Assembly: GCF_026342405.1 (NCBI RefSeq)
Contig: NZ_JAPEMU010000001.1
Coordinates: 4,464,001-4,528,000, forward strand
Length of the DNA stretch: 64,000 nucleotides
Source: Kitasatospora sp. NBC_00240
Lineage (GTDB): Bacteria; Actinomycetota; Actinomycetes; Streptomycetales; Streptomycetaceae
Direction of reading: 5' to 3'
This document shows positions 33,814-42,365 of this stretch, piece by piece. A program made the position numbers and the translations under genes. Under the pieces are notes generated by a model, which saw only the letters and a program-made list of their open reading frames with translations, was not told the DNA's origin and searched no databases. The first letter of the stretch is position 1. Each line of letters opens with the position of its first letter.

Positions 33814-34368
33814 TCAGCCGCCGTAGACGTGCGGGGCCAGGGTGCCGATGAACGGCAGGTTGCGCAGCTTCTCCGCGTAGTCCAGGCCGTAACCGACCAC
33901 GAACTCGTTGGGGATGTCGAAGCCGACGTACTTGACGTCGATCTCGACCTTGGCCGCGTCGGGCTTGCGCAGCAGCGTGCAGACCTCCAGGGAGGCCGGG
34001 CGGCGCGAGCCCAGGTTGCCGAGCAGCCAGGACAGCGTCAGGCCGGAGTCGATGATGTCCTCGACGATCAGGACGTCCCGGCCGGCGATGTCGGTGTCGA
34101 GGTCCTTGAGGATACGCACCACGCCGGAGGACTTGGTGCCCATCCCGTACGAGGAGACGGCCATCCAGTCCATCGTCACCTGGGAGTGCAGCGCGCGGGC
34201 GAGGTCGGCCATGACCATCACCGCACCCTTGAGGACGCCGACGATCAGCAGATCACGTCCGGCGTAGTCCCGGTCGATCCGCTCGGCCAGCTCCAGGAGC
34301 TTGGCGTCGATCTCGTCCTTGCTGATGAGCACCTTCGCCAGGTCGGCGCCCATGTCCTTGTCGTCCAC
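33814..34368 (-). CDS. hpt: Hypoxanthine phosphoribosyltransferase
   Basis: A 184-residue PRTase that salvages hypoxanthine and guanine. The PRPP-binding motif is VLIVEDIIDSGLTL, and GVLKGAVMVMADLARAL and KYVGFDIPNEFVVGYGLDYAEKLRNLP are typical of Hpt. The start is uncertain: GTG at 34368 follows GAGGACG, while the ATG at 34353 (MGADLAKVL) would shorten it by five residues. It lies between tilS and ftsH, the usual actinobacterial order. Confidence 0.96.
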   Translation of the reverse strand: MDDKDMGADLAKVLISKDEIDAKLLELAERIDRDYAGRDLLIVGVLKGAVMVMADLARALHSQVTMDWMAVSSYGMGTKSSGVVRILKDLDTDIAGRDVLIVEDIIDSGLTLSWLLGNLGSRRPASLEVCTLLRKPDAAKVEIDVKYVGFDIPNEFVVGYGLDYAEKLRNLPFIGTLAPHVYGG

Positions 34369-34441
34369 CGGGGATACGTCCTCAAGCGTTCGGGGGTCTG
34401 TGTCGGCGGCGGCCAGGCTGCCCCGGGGCCATGCCTGCCCG

Positions 34442-35578
34442 TCAGTCGCCCTGTCGCCGGAAGACCAGCGTGCCACACCTGCGGGTGGCCTCGACGCCGC
34501 CGGGTAGGTGCAGGGGTCCCTGGCCGCGCCAGCCGGTGACCAGCAGGTCGACCGTTTCGAGGTGCCGGGCGAACAGGTCGCCGGCCGGGCAGCCCGCCCG
34601 CAGCGCGGCCCGGCGGAGCACCCGGCGGCGTACCGCCGGAGGCAGTTCGGCGAGCTTCGGGACGTCCAGCGCCCCTTCGCCCGTACGGAGGTCGCGTTCG
34701 GCGAGGGCCGCCCACTGGTCGAGCGCGTCGGCGTCGTCGCGGAACAGCCGGGCGGTCCGGGCGAGCGCCTCGACCACCCCGCCGCCCAGGTGCTTCTCCA
34801 GCACCGGGAGCACCTCGTGCCGCACCCGGGAGCGGGTGTAGGCAGGGTCACAGTTGTGCGGGTCGTCCCAGACCGGGATGGCCTGGGCGGTGCAGGCCTG
34901 CCGGGTCGCGGCCCGGTCGAGTTCGAGCAGCGGCCGGCGGTAGCGGCCCTTGTGGGCGGGCATGCCGGCCAGCGAGCGGGAGCCGGAGCCCCGGGCCAGG
35001 CCGAGCAGGACGGTCTCGGCCTGGTCGTCGCGGGTGTGGCCGAGCAGGACGGCGAGCGCCTGGTGGCGTTCGGCGGCCGCGTCCAGCGCCGCGTAGCGGG
35101 CGTCCCGGGCGGCGGCTTCCGGCCCGCCCTGGCGGCCGACCCGGACGGGCACCGCCTCGACCGGGTCCAGGCCGAGCGAGCGCAGCCGCTCGGCGACCAG
35201 CGCGGCCCGCTCGGCCGAGCCGGCCTGCAGGCCGTGGTCGACCGTGACGGCGCCGACCCGCAGGCCGAGCTTGGGGGCTTCGAAGGCGGTGGCGGTGGCC
35301 AGCGCCATGGAGTCCGCGCCGCCGCTGACCGCGACCAGGACCAGCGGGGAGCCGGGGGCGGCGGGCGTGCGGGGCAGCCCGGACGGGTGACGGTGGGCGT
35401 TGCCGATCAGCGTGGTGGCGGCGCCGGTGTTCGCGCCGGCGTTGACCAGGGCGCCGCCCGGGCGTCCGTGCGGGGCACGGGCCGGTGCGGTGAAGGTGGT
35501 TCCGGCCTCGGCGGCGAGGTCGGCGAGCGTGCGGCGTACGGCCAGGCGTATCGCGGCGACGGCGGGGTGTGGGCCCAC
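34442..35578 (-). CDS. tilS: tRNA(Ile)-lysidine synthase
   Basis: The 378-residue N-type ATPase adds lysine to C34 of the CAU-anticodon isoleucine tRNA so it reads AUA. The PP-loop is VAVSGGADSMALA near residue 85, followed by AVTVDHGLQAGS and LGHTRDDQAETVLLGLARGSG. A 75-residue Ala-rich N-terminal extension precedes the PP-loop and is common in Streptomyces. The start is GTG at 35578. tilS, hpt and ftsH lie in one direction. Confidence 0.95.
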   Translation of the reverse strand: MGPHPAVAAIRLAVRRTLADLAAEAGTTFTAPARAPHGRPGGALVNAGANTGAATTLIGNAHRHPSGLPRTPAAPGSPLVLVAVSGGADSMALATATAFEAPKLGLRVGAVTVDHGLQAGSAERAALVAERLRSLGLDPVEAVPVRVGRQGGPEAAARDARYAALDAAAERHQALAVLLGHTRDDQAETVLLGLARGSGSRSLAGMPAHKGRYRRPLLELDRAATRQACTAQAIPVWDDPHNCDPAYTRSRVRHEVLPVLEKHLGGGVVEALARTARLFRDDADALDQWAALAERDLRTGEGALDVPKLAELPPAVRRRVLRRAALRAGCPAGDLFARHLETVDLLVTGWRGQGPLHLPGGVEATRRCGTLVFRRQGD

Positions 35579-35640
35579 GGCAGAGCACTCCTTGGCGGAG
35601 GGGACAGACGGCGACGGGACGCGGCGGGGAACCGCGCGAC

Positions 35641-35669
35641 TGTGAGCGCCTTGTTACCGGGCGCTCACA
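35641..35669. promoter_or_regulatory. Operator-like palindrome upstream of tilS
   Basis: TGTGAGCGCC (35641-35650) and GGCGCTCACA (35660-35669) are perfect 10-bp arms around nine bases, 63 bp upstream of the tilS start. The spacing and TGTGA/TCACA ends look like a dimer-binding site; a hairpin in the tilS leader is the alternative. Confidence 0.5.
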
Positions 35670-35848
35670 GATGGTGGCAGAAATGAGCCGCCGGCTACGC
35701 CACCCGCGCCACCAGTACGACCACCGTCCCACGTACGGGTGAATGAAGAAACGTATCTCCACCCGCCGTCTGCACGATTGGACCACTCGTGCGAGCGCGT
35801 CCGGCCACGACGGGGCGCCGCCCGGACGACTGTCGGGCCGGCCGCCCG

Positions 35849-35890
35849 ACCGGCCGTGGGGCCGGCCGCAGTACCGGCCGTGGGGCCGGC
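35849..35890. repeat. Two 18-bp repeats with internal symmetry (period 24 bp)
   Basis: ACCGGCCGTGGGGCCGGC occurs at 35849-35866 and 35873-35890. Each copy can fold on itself (CCGGCC with GGCCGG). The pair lies just beyond the stop of the DUF2342 gene and may form its terminator. The rest of the 331-bp gap 35579-35909 holds no gene. Confidence 0.6.
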
Positions 35891-35909
35891 TGTGCCGCCG
35901 GCGATCGGG

Positions 35910-37088
35910 TCAGCGACCGACCCGGGCCACCCAGGCCGCCGGATTGTGGATCTCCTCCTTGGTGGGGAGCGTGTTCGGCGAGGTCCAGACCCGGTTGAAG
36001 CCGTCCATCCCGATCCGGTCCACCACCCCGCGCACGAAGACCGCGCCGTCCTGGTACTGCCGCAGCTTGGCGTCCATCCCCAGCAGCCGGCGCAGCACCA
36101 GGTCGAGCCGGTTCGCCCCGCGGTCCCGGCGCTGCTGGAACTTCTCGCGGATCTCGGCCACGCTCGGCACCACGGCCGGGCCGACGCCGTCCATCACCAC
36201 GTCCGCATGGCCCTCCAGCAGCGACATCACGGCCGTCAGCCGGCCGAGGATCTCACGCTGGGCGGGCGACTGGACGACCTCCAGCAGCCCTGCCGACGGC
36301 GAGCCGTCGCCGCGGGTGCCGAGCCCGGTCAGGCCGCCGCCGACCGACCCGGCCGCCTCCCGTACCCGCTCCAGCAGCGCGCCCGGGTCCACGTCCGTCT
36401 CGGCGAGGAAGGACTGCACCTCGGACTGGATGTGGTCGCGCAGCCAGGGCACGGCGGTGAACTGGGTCCGGTGGGTCTCCTCGTGCAGGCAGACCCAGAG
36501 CCGGAAGTCCGCCGGGTTCACCTCCAGCTCGCGCTCCACCTGGACGATGTTCGGCGCCACCAGCAGCAGCCGGCCCGGACCCGGGCCGGCCGGGCCGAGC
36601 CGGGGCTTGTCGAAGAGCGCCGCCGGGCTGTCCGGGGTCTCCACCGAGGGCTCGGCCGGCGCGAAGGTCTCGTACTGCCCGAGCACCTTGGCCGACAGGA
36701 AGGCCAGCAGGGCGCCCACCTCGATGCCGGTGGCCTTCTCCCCCACCGTGCCGAAGACGCCCGCGGCGGCCGAGGTCGAGCGGCGCGCCTGCAGCTTCTC
36801 CACCAGCGGCTGGACGATGGTGCGGAAGCCCGCCACGTTCGCCCGCACCCAGCCCGGCCGGTCCACGATCAGCACCGGGGTCGCGGTCGCCGCGGTCAGG
36901 CTGCTGGAGCGCATGCCGGTGAATTCCCGGACGTGCTCCTCGGCCTCCAGCGCGTGCCGGCGCAACTCGGCCACCACCTCGGCCGCCTGTGCCCGGGTCA
37001 CCTCCGGGCCCGGCCGGACCAGCCTGGTCGCAGTCGCGACCGCGAGATTCCAGTCGACCATGTCAGCACCGCCGCTCGCGCTCGTCAT
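35910..37088 (-). CDS. Zinc-dependent metalloprotease-fold protein, DUF2342 (F420 biosynthesis-associated)
   Basis: A 392-residue protein. The zincin motif HEETH lies in LWVCLHEETHRTQF with a downstream EGHADVVMDGVG that likely gives the third ligand Glu. Sequence features match the DUF2342 family, annotated as coenzyme F420 biosynthesis-associated by genome context only. No F420 genes are present here. The ATG at 37088 is preceded by GAGGGC. It is next to dacB and tilS, the usual setting in Streptomyces. Confidence 0.88.
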   Translation of the reverse strand: MTSASGGADMVDWNLAVATATRLVRPGPEVTRAQAAEVVAELRRHALEAEEHVREFTGMRSSSLTAATATPVLIVDRPGWVRANVAGFRTIVQPLVEKLQARRSTSAAAGVFGTVGEKATGIEVGALLAFLSAKVLGQYETFAPAEPSVETPDSPAALFDKPRLGPAGPGPGRLLLVAPNIVQVERELEVNPADFRLWVCLHEETHRTQFTAVPWLRDHIQSEVQSFLAETDVDPGALLERVREAAGSVGGGLTGLGTRGDGSPSAGLLEVVQSPAQREILGRLTAVMSLLEGHADVVMDGVGPAVVPSVAEIREKFQQRRDRGANRLDLVLRRLLGMDAKLRQYQDGAVFVRGVVDRIGMDGFNRVWTSPNTLPTKEEIHNPAAWVARVGR

Positions 37089-37306
37089 GCCCTCACCGTA
37101 CGTGCTCCGCCGCACCGGGGGGAGTCGCATGCGCCGACGTGCTAAGAGCGACCGGTCCGCGGTGGGCGGATGAAGGAGCGGCGTGCGGGCCGAGTCCGGC
37201 GAGGCGGAGGAAGGAGCAACGGCGGAGCCGCGGCGACCGACGACAACGCGGTCCGGGCGGCCGGCCCGGCGGCGGCCCCCGCCCGGACGGCCGCCCCAGG
37301 CGGCTC

Positions 37307-38917
37307 TCAGTGGCAGCCGCAGGCCGCCAACCGGGCGACGATCCGGTCCATCGCGGCCCGGGCGGTGTCCGCGGCGGCGGTGGTCCTGGTCATCACGGCG
37401 AAGGAGAGCAGCCGGCCGTCGGCGTCCACCACGGTGCCGGCCAGCGTGTTCACCCCGCTCCGGGTGCCGGTCTTGGCCCGGACCAGGCCGGCGGCCTCCG
37501 CCGCCCCCGAGCCCGCGCCGAAGCGCTTGCCCAGCGTGCCGGTGAAGCCCGCGACCGGCAGGCCGGTCAGCACCGGCCGCAGCTCCGGATGGTCCGGGGA
37601 GGAGGCCAGGCCCAGCAGCTGGACCAGCACCGCGGGCGGGATGGTGTTGCCCGCGTGCAGCCCGCTGCCGTCGTGCAGGACCACCCCGGTCTGCTGGACG
37701 CCCAGCCCGGACAGCGTCTCGGTGACGGCGGTGGCCGCGCCGTCGAAGCCGGCCGGCTTGTGCGCGGCCAGCGCCACCTGCCGGGCGATCGCCTCGGCCA
37801 GGGTGTTGTCGGAGGTGGTGAGCAGCCGCTCGACCAGCCGGGCGACGGTCGGCGAGGTCACCTGGGCGAGCACCGCCGCCCCGGCCGGGGCGGCCGGCGC
37901 GGTCTGCTTGGCCTTGCCCTCCACGGTGATGCCGTGGGCCTTCAGCAGCGCGGCGAACTGCTCGGCGGCCTGGCCCGCCGGGTCGGCCACCCGCGCCGGC
38001 GCCTCCTCGCGGCTGCGCGGGTCCGCCTTGGCCTCGTCCACCATCAGCGAGGTCATCAGCGGGATGTTGGTCGCGTCGTAGTCGGCGTGCTGCGGGCTGC
38101 CGGTGTACAGCGAGACGTCGTAGCCGAGCCGGACGGTGCTGGTGCCGGCCGCGGTGAGGGCGGCGGCCGTGCGCGCGGCGAGCAGCTCCAACGAGGCGGG
38201 CGCGGAGTCGGCGTCGGCCGGGGCGCCGTCGATCTGCACCTGGTCGGCGGGCAGCGCGGTGAGGGTCGGGTCGCCGCCACCCACCAGGGTGATGTCGGCG
38301 GGGCCGGCGCCCGCGACCACCTTGGTGGCGATCCGGGTGTCGGCCGGGATCAGCGTCAGGGCCGCCAGCGAGGTCGCCAGCTTGGTGGTCGAGGCGGGTG
38401 TCGCGGGGGTGTTCTCCCCGGCGCCGTAGAGGATCTGGCCGCTGGTGGCGTCCGCGACGGCGAAGGTGACGGTGCCCAGCGACTTGTCCTGCAGGACTCC
38501 GGCGAGCGCCTGCCGCAGGCCGGCCGCGGTGGGGATGCCGACCGCGGCGCCGTCCGCCGGCTGCAGCACCAGGCCGGCCGGCGGCGGGCCTGGCTTGCGG
38601 GCCTTCGCCGGGGCCGCCGAGCCGGCGACCCCGGCCGGCGTGCCCGCGGGGGCGCCGCCGGGGTTGCCGGCGGGCCTGGCCGACGTGGAGGACGCACCGG
38701 GCGAGGGCGTCCGGTCGTCCCCGCGGCGGCCGCCGTGCCCGTCGCCCTTGCCGCCGTGTCCGTCGTCGTGCCCCGTGCCGTGCGCGCTCGGCGAGGGGGA
38801 CGGCGCGGCGTACGCCCCGCCCCCGCCCAGCACCACGCCGCCGGTCAGCAGCGCCGCCCCCAGCAACCGCGCCGTCGCGACACCGTGCCGACGCCCCGCC
38901 CCCGTACCTGCTCCCAC
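37307..38917 (-). CDS. dacB: D-alanyl-D-alanine carboxypeptidase/endopeptidase (PBP4/DacB type)
   Basis: A 536-residue secreted class-C penicillin-binding protein. A signal peptide ends near AYAAPS, followed by a His/Gly/Asp-rich linker. The catalytic SxxK is STTK with S176, SxN is TSDNTLAE, and KTG lies in RAKTGTRSGV. These enzymes trim D-Ala from peptidoglycan or cut cross-links. The His-rich linker HGTGHDDGHGGKGDGHGG could bind metal. AAAGGGG precedes the GTG at 38917. Confidence 0.94.
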   Translation of the reverse strand: MGAGTGAGRRHGVATARLLGAALLTGGVVLGGGGAYAAPSPSPSAHGTGHDDGHGGKGDGHGGRRGDDRTPSPGASSTSARPAGNPGGAPAGTPAGVAGSAAPAKARKPGPPPAGLVLQPADGAAVGIPTAAGLRQALAGVLQDKSLGTVTFAVADATSGQILYGAGENTPATPASTTKLATSLAALTLIPADTRIATKVVAGAGPADITLVGGGDPTLTALPADQVQIDGAPADADSAPASLELLAARTAAALTAAGTSTVRLGYDVSLYTGSPQHADYDATNIPLMTSLMVDEAKADPRSREEAPARVADPAGQAAEQFAALLKAHGITVEGKAKQTAPAAPAGAAVLAQVTSPTVARLVERLLTTSDNTLAEAIARQVALAAHKPAGFDGAATAVTETLSGLGVQQTGVVLHDGSGLHAGNTIPPAVLVQLLGLASSPDHPELRPVLTGLPVAGFTGTLGKRFGAGSGAAEAAGLVRAKTGTRSGVNTLAGTVVDADGRLLSFAVMTRTTAAADTARAAMDRIVARLAACGCH

Positions 38918-38993
38918 CGACCGGCCCCTTTCCTGAGCACTCACTCCCGTAGGAGACACTTGGATTCTGTCAGTCCCTACCTTGGAGGAACGC

Positions 38994-39485
38994 GTGGAGT
39001 TCGACGTCCTGATCGAGATCCCGAAGGGCTCGCGGAACAAGTACGAGGTCGACCACGAGACCGGTCGCCTTCGCCTCGACCGGATGCTCTTCACCTCGAC
39101 CCGTTACCCGGCCGACTACGGCTACGTCGAGGGCACCCTCGCGGACGACGGCGACCCGCTGGACGCCCTGGTCATCCTGGACGAGCCGACCTTCCCCGGC
39201 TGCCTCATCAAGTGCCGCGCCATCGGCATGTTCAAGATGACGGACGAGGCCGGCGGCGACGACAAGCTGCTCTGCGTCCCGGCGACGGACCCGCGCTGGG
39301 AGCACCTCAAGGACATCCACCACGTGTCGGAGTTCGACCGCCTGGAGATCCAGCACTTCTTCGAGGTCTACAAGGACCTGGAGCCCGGCAAGTCCGTCGA
39401 GGGCGCCGACTGGGTCGGCCGCGCCGAGGCCGAGGCCGAGGTCACCGCGTCGATCAAGCGCCTGGCGGACTCCGGCGGCCACTGA
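38994..39485 (+). CDS. ppa: Inorganic pyrophosphatase (family I)
   Basis: The 163-residue cytoplasmic enzyme hydrolyses pyrophosphate and drives biosynthesis forward. The signature DYGYVEGTLADDGDPLDALVI includes the metal-binding Asp triad, and EIPKGSRNKYEVDHETG starts the active site. GGAGGAAC directly before the GTG at 38994 decides the start over a TTG at 38982. It is divergent from dacB with only 76 bp between them. Confidence 0.98.
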   Translation: MEFDVLIEIPKGSRNKYEVDHETGRLRLDRMLFTSTRYPADYGYVEGTLADDGDPLDALVILDEPTFPGCLIKCRAIGMFKMTDEAGGDDKLLCVPATDPRWEHLKDIHHVSEFDRLEIQHFFEVYKDLEPGKSVEGADWVGRAEAEAEVTASIKRLADSGGH

Positions 39486-39519
39486 GCCGCGGACGCCCGG
39501 TCTCGTACGCGAGCCGTGG

Positions 39520-39555
39520 GGCCGGGGTGGGCGGAGCGATCCGTGCACCCCGGCC
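39520..39555 (+). terminator. ppa terminator
   Basis: GGCCGGGGTG (39520-39529) pairs with CACCCCGGCC (39546-39555) and is followed by CTTTG-like TTT, a short U-tract. It begins 35 bp after the ppa stop. Confidence 0.65.
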
Positions 39556-39686
39556 TTTGCCGTACCCGCTGCTGCCGTACCCCGCCTGCCGACCGCTCGC
39601 GCGGCGGACCGGCGGGGCCCTCCGATGCTCGGGCCCTCGACCGCGCTTGGCGGCGGGGCGTCCTGGGCACGGTTTTACCGACGAGG

Positions 39687-39719
39687 TGTCGGAACGTTTG
39701 CCGACAGACTGTCGGAACG
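39687..39719. repeat. Repeats and palindrome upstream of the heme oxygenase gene
   Basis: TGTCGGAACG occurs at 39687-39696 and 39710-39719, and CCGACA-GAC-TGTCGG (39701-39715) is a perfect palindrome lying between and across them. It sits just upstream of the iron box and could bind a second regulator. Confidence 0.55.
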
Positions 39720-39727
39720 ACATTGAC

Positions 39728-39743
39728 TTAGGTAAGGCTAACC
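39728..39743 (+). promoter_or_regulatory. Iron box (DmdR1/IdeR type) of the heme oxygenase gene
   Basis: TTAGGTAAGGCTAACC matches the consensus TTAGGTTAGGCTAACCTAA of actinobacterial DtxR-family iron repressors except for one base inside and a missing right end. It lies 37 bp before the start codon, where a repressor would block transcription. Confidence 0.85.
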
Positions 39744-39780
39744 ACAACAATCGGACTGTTCCCGACCACTGGAGGCCCAC

Positions 39781-40452
39781 GTGCCCAGCCCCGAGCAGCC
39801 CACCCCGTTCTCCACCGTGCTCCGCACCGCCAGCAGCGAGGAACACGAGGCGGCCGAGCAGTCCTCCTTCATGAGCCATCTGCTCGGCGGGCGGCTCGGC
39901 GTCGAGGCCTACGCCGACCTGACCGGCCAGCTCTGGTTCGTCTACCGCGCACTGGAGGGCCGCAACGCCGAACTCGCGGACCACCCGGTGGCCGGCCCGT
40001 TCATCGACCCCGCCCTGCTGCGGACCGCCGCCATCGAGCGCGACCTGCGGCACCTGCGCGGCCCCGACTGGCGCACCGGCCTGGAGCCGCTGCCCGCCAC
40101 CGCCGCCTACGTCGCCCGGGTCGAGGAGCTCGCCGCCACCTGGCCCGCCGGCTACCTCGCCCACCACTACACCCGCTACCTCGGCGACCTCTCCGGCGGC
40201 CAGATCATCCGCGGCATCGCCGAGAAGACCTGGGGCTTCGAGCGCAAGGGCGACGGCGTGCACTTCTACGTCTTCGAGGACGTCGCCAACCCCGCGGCCT
40301 TCAAGCGCGACTACCGGGCCAAGCTGGACGCCGCCGGGCTCGCCCTGGACGAGATCGAGCGCCGCCGGGTGGTCGAGGAGTGCAAGCGGGCCTTCACCCT
40401 CAACGGCGCCATCTTCCGTGACCTGGACGCCCGTTACCCGCTGAGCGCCTGA
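39781..40452 (+). CDS. hmuO: Biliverdin-producing heme oxygenase
   Basis: A 223-residue helical heme oxygenase of the HmuO/HO-1 family that opens heme to release iron, CO and biliverdin. The proximal His is in SSEEHEAAEQSSFM near residue 20, and the distal helix is RYLGDLSGGQIIRG with the flexible Gly run. The start is GTG after GGAGGCCC. The iron box upstream and the HtaA/HmuTUV genes downstream place it in one iron-acquisition locus. Confidence 0.95.
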   Translation: MPSPEQPTPFSTVLRTASSEEHEAAEQSSFMSHLLGGRLGVEAYADLTGQLWFVYRALEGRNAELADHPVAGPFIDPALLRTAAIERDLRHLRGPDWRTGLEPLPATAAYVARVEELAATWPAGYLAHHYTRYLGDLSGGQIIRGIAEKTWGFERKGDGVHFYVFEDVANPAAFKRDYRAKLDAAGLALDEIERRRVVEECKRAFTLNGAIFRDLDARYPLSA

Positions 40453-40514
40453 CCGGCCCGGCACCACCGCCCGGCCCGGCCCCGAGCCCGGCCCGGCCCG
40501 AGCCGGGCACAGGA

Positions 40515-40591
40515 CACCGGGCACCGGGCACCGGGCACCGGGCACCGGGCACCGGGCACCGGGCACCGGGCACCGGGCACCGGGCACCGGA
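40515..40591. repeat. 7-bp tandem repeat CACCGGG, ten perfect copies
   Basis: CACCGGG repeats ten times without interruption from 40515 to 40584, then CACCGGA. It is non-coding, between the heme oxygenase stop and the shared terminator. The uniform units suggest recent expansion by replication slippage, so copy number may vary between strains. Confidence 0.95.
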
Positions 40592-40597
40592 CGAAAC

Positions 40598-40635
40598 GTC
40601 GGCCCCCGGCGAGCAGCTGCTCACCGGGGGCCGAC
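40598..40635. terminator. Bidirectional terminator hmuO / htaA
   Basis: GTCGGCCCCCGG (40598-40609) pairs perfectly with 40624-40635. The loop itself contains the palindrome GAGCAGCTGCTC. It lies between the convergent heme oxygenase and HtaA genes. Confidence 0.75.
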
Positions 40636-40715
40636 GCCGTGGCTCCGGCGCCGGACCGTGGCGCCGGGGCGGACCCGCCGGGCCGGGCGGTGGCCCGGCG
40701 GGTACGAAGAGGGGG

Positions 40716-42323
40716 TCAGGCCTCGGTCGCCCCGGTGCGGCGGCGGACCAGCACGGTAGCGCTGCCGCCGGCGAGGAGCAGGCCGGCGGCCGTCGCGAGC
40801 ATCGGCACCACCGGGGTGTCGGAGCCCGTGGAGGCCAGCGTGGCGCCGAAGCCGGTGCTGGTCACCGAGGCACCCGTGCCGGTACCACTGCCGGCGCCGG
40901 CCCCGGTGCTGCCGGTACCGGTCGAGCCGGTGCCGGGGCCGGTCGGGAGCTGGGCGCTCTTGTCGAAGGCCAGCAAGACGGTGACCGCGTCCAGGGCCTC
41001 ACCCGCGGGGTAGTTGCCGAAGGCCGGCACGCCCTCGGCGGTCAGCGTGGCGGGTACGGCGGTCAGCGTGACCAGGCCGCCGACGGGGTCGAGGGCCGCC
41101 CTGGAGAGGTCGAGCTTCGCGATCCGGGCGCCGGTCAGCACGGACGTCCTCCCGTCCGGGGACTTGGCGTCGACGTCGGCGGTGAGGAAGGCGCCGTCCT
41201 GGTCGATCCGCAGGCCGAAGTGGTCGCGGGTGGTGTCCAGCGCGTACCCGCCGCCCGCGGGGTGCCCGAGGAAGCGCACCGACCCGGCGAAGCCGGCCGA
41301 GACCGCGTGGGTGCCGGTGTTGTACGTCCCGGTGGCGCCGCCGAAGCGGTAGTCGGCCGCGCCGGCGCCGAACTCCACCTTGCCGTTGGCCACCGGGCCG
41401 GCCAGGTACCTGCGGAAGCTCTCCTTGACCGTCCAGTCCAGGCGGCCTTCCACGACGGCGAGTTCACCGGTCGCGGGGGCGGTGGCGGTGGCGGTCGGCG
41501 ATGCGGTCGCGCCCGGCGAGCCCGTGGCCGACGGCGAACCGGTGGCCGAGGGGGAGCCCGTCGCGGTCGGCGAACCGGTGGCGGACGGGGAGCCGGTGGC
41601 GGTCGGCGATGCGGTCGCGCCCGGCGAACCCGTGACCGACGGCGAGGCCGAGGCGGACGGGGAGGCCGGCGTGGAGGGCGAGGGCGACGGGGCCGGGGTC
41701 TGGGCCAGCAGCAGCGACAGCGGGTCCAGGTCGGAGCCAGCCGGGTAGAAGCCGGCGAAGACCTTGGCGCCCTCCTCGGTCAGCCTGGCCGCGGTCGCGG
41801 CGCCCGTCGTGGTGTCGCGGCCGACCGTGAAGGTGGCCAGCGGGACGTCCTGGCGCTCGGTGGCCTGCGGGGCGCCGACCTGCTCCTTGGCGGCGGTGTC
41901 GGCCGTCAGGGTGCCGGTGGTGCCCGAGGTGGTGAGCTTCAGGTCGCTCAGCCCGACGTCCAACTGGCCCTCGTGGGCGAGGAAGCGCACGCCGCCGGTG
42001 AACGCGGCGGACAGGGTGTGCGAGGTGAGGTCGTAGCGGGCGCTGCCGAAGCCGAAACGGAAGGTCCCGTCGGCGTTGCGGGTCGCCCCGCCGGTCAGCT
42101 CGATGCTGCCCTGGCCGGCCGGGCCGGTCACGTAGCTGCGGAAGCTCTGCTTGACGCCCCAGTCGAGCGAACCGGTGTCGTACGTGACCTCGGTGGGGCC
42201 CGCGCCGAACGCGAGCGCGGGGGCGCCGAGGGCGGCCAGGGCGAGGCCGGCGGTCGCAGCACCGAGGGCCGCCAGGGAGGTGCGGTTGCGCCGACCGGGG
42301 CGCTTGGCAGTGGTACGCGGCAT
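40716..42323 (-). CDS. htaA: HtaA-domain heme-binding surface protein with LAxTG sorting signal
   Basis: A 535-residue secreted protein: signal peptide to about residue 40, then two HtaA domains (SLDWGVKQSFRSYVTGPAGQG and RLDWTVKESFRRYLAGPVANG mark their starts). They are joined by a Ser/Pro/Thr linker built from SPSATG/SPTATG-type units. The end has LASTG (about 496-500), a hydrophobic stretch and RRRTG, a class E sortase signal. HtaA domains bind hemin at the cell surface. It lies 42 bp after the second HtaA gene in one operon under the iron box at 44002. No sortase gene is in the window. Confidence 0.9.
   Translation of the reverse strand: MPRTTAKRPGRRNRTSLAALGAATAGLALAALGAPALAFGAGPTEVTYDTGSLDWGVKQSFRSYVTGPAGQGSIELTGGATRNADGTFRFGFGSARYDLTSHTLSAAFTGGVRFLAHEGQLDVGLSDLKLTTSGTTGTLTADTAAKEQVGAPQATERQDVPLATFTVGRDTTTGAATAARLTEEGAKVFAGFYPAGSDLDPLSLLLAQTPAPSPSPSTPASPSASASPSVTGSPGATASPTATGSPSATGSPTATGSPSATGSPSATGSPGATASPTATATAPATGELAVVEGRLDWTVKESFRRYLAGPVANGKVEFGAGAADYRFGGATGTYNTGTHAVSAGFAGSVRFLGHPAGGGYALDTTRDHFGLRIDQDGAFLTADVDAKSPDGRTSVLTGARIAKLDLSRAALDPVGGLVTLTAVPATLTAEGVPAFGNYPAGEALDAVTVLLAFDKSAQLPTGPGTGSTGTGSTGAGAGSGTGTGASVTSTGFGATLASTGSDTPVVPMLATAAGLLLAGGSATVLVRRRTGATEA
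41470..41690. repeat. In-frame linker repeat in htaA
   Basis: Degenerate 12- to 18-bp units encode SPSATG, SPTATG and SPGATASPTATG between the two HtaA domains. The repeat lengthens the linker so that the outer domain can reach through the cell wall, an inference from position. Confidence 0.7.
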
Positions 42324-42365
42324 GGCTTCGAACGCTCCTTGTGAGGACGGGAATATGACGACACG

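Noticed and set aside
36989..39874. A 961-codon plus-strand frame across dacB and ppa
   Set aside because: dacB and ppa are unambiguous in other frames. The frame has no plausible start signal or domain.
40515..40591. CRISPR array
   Set aside because: The unit is 7 bp without spacers and no cas genes are present; it is a microsatellite.
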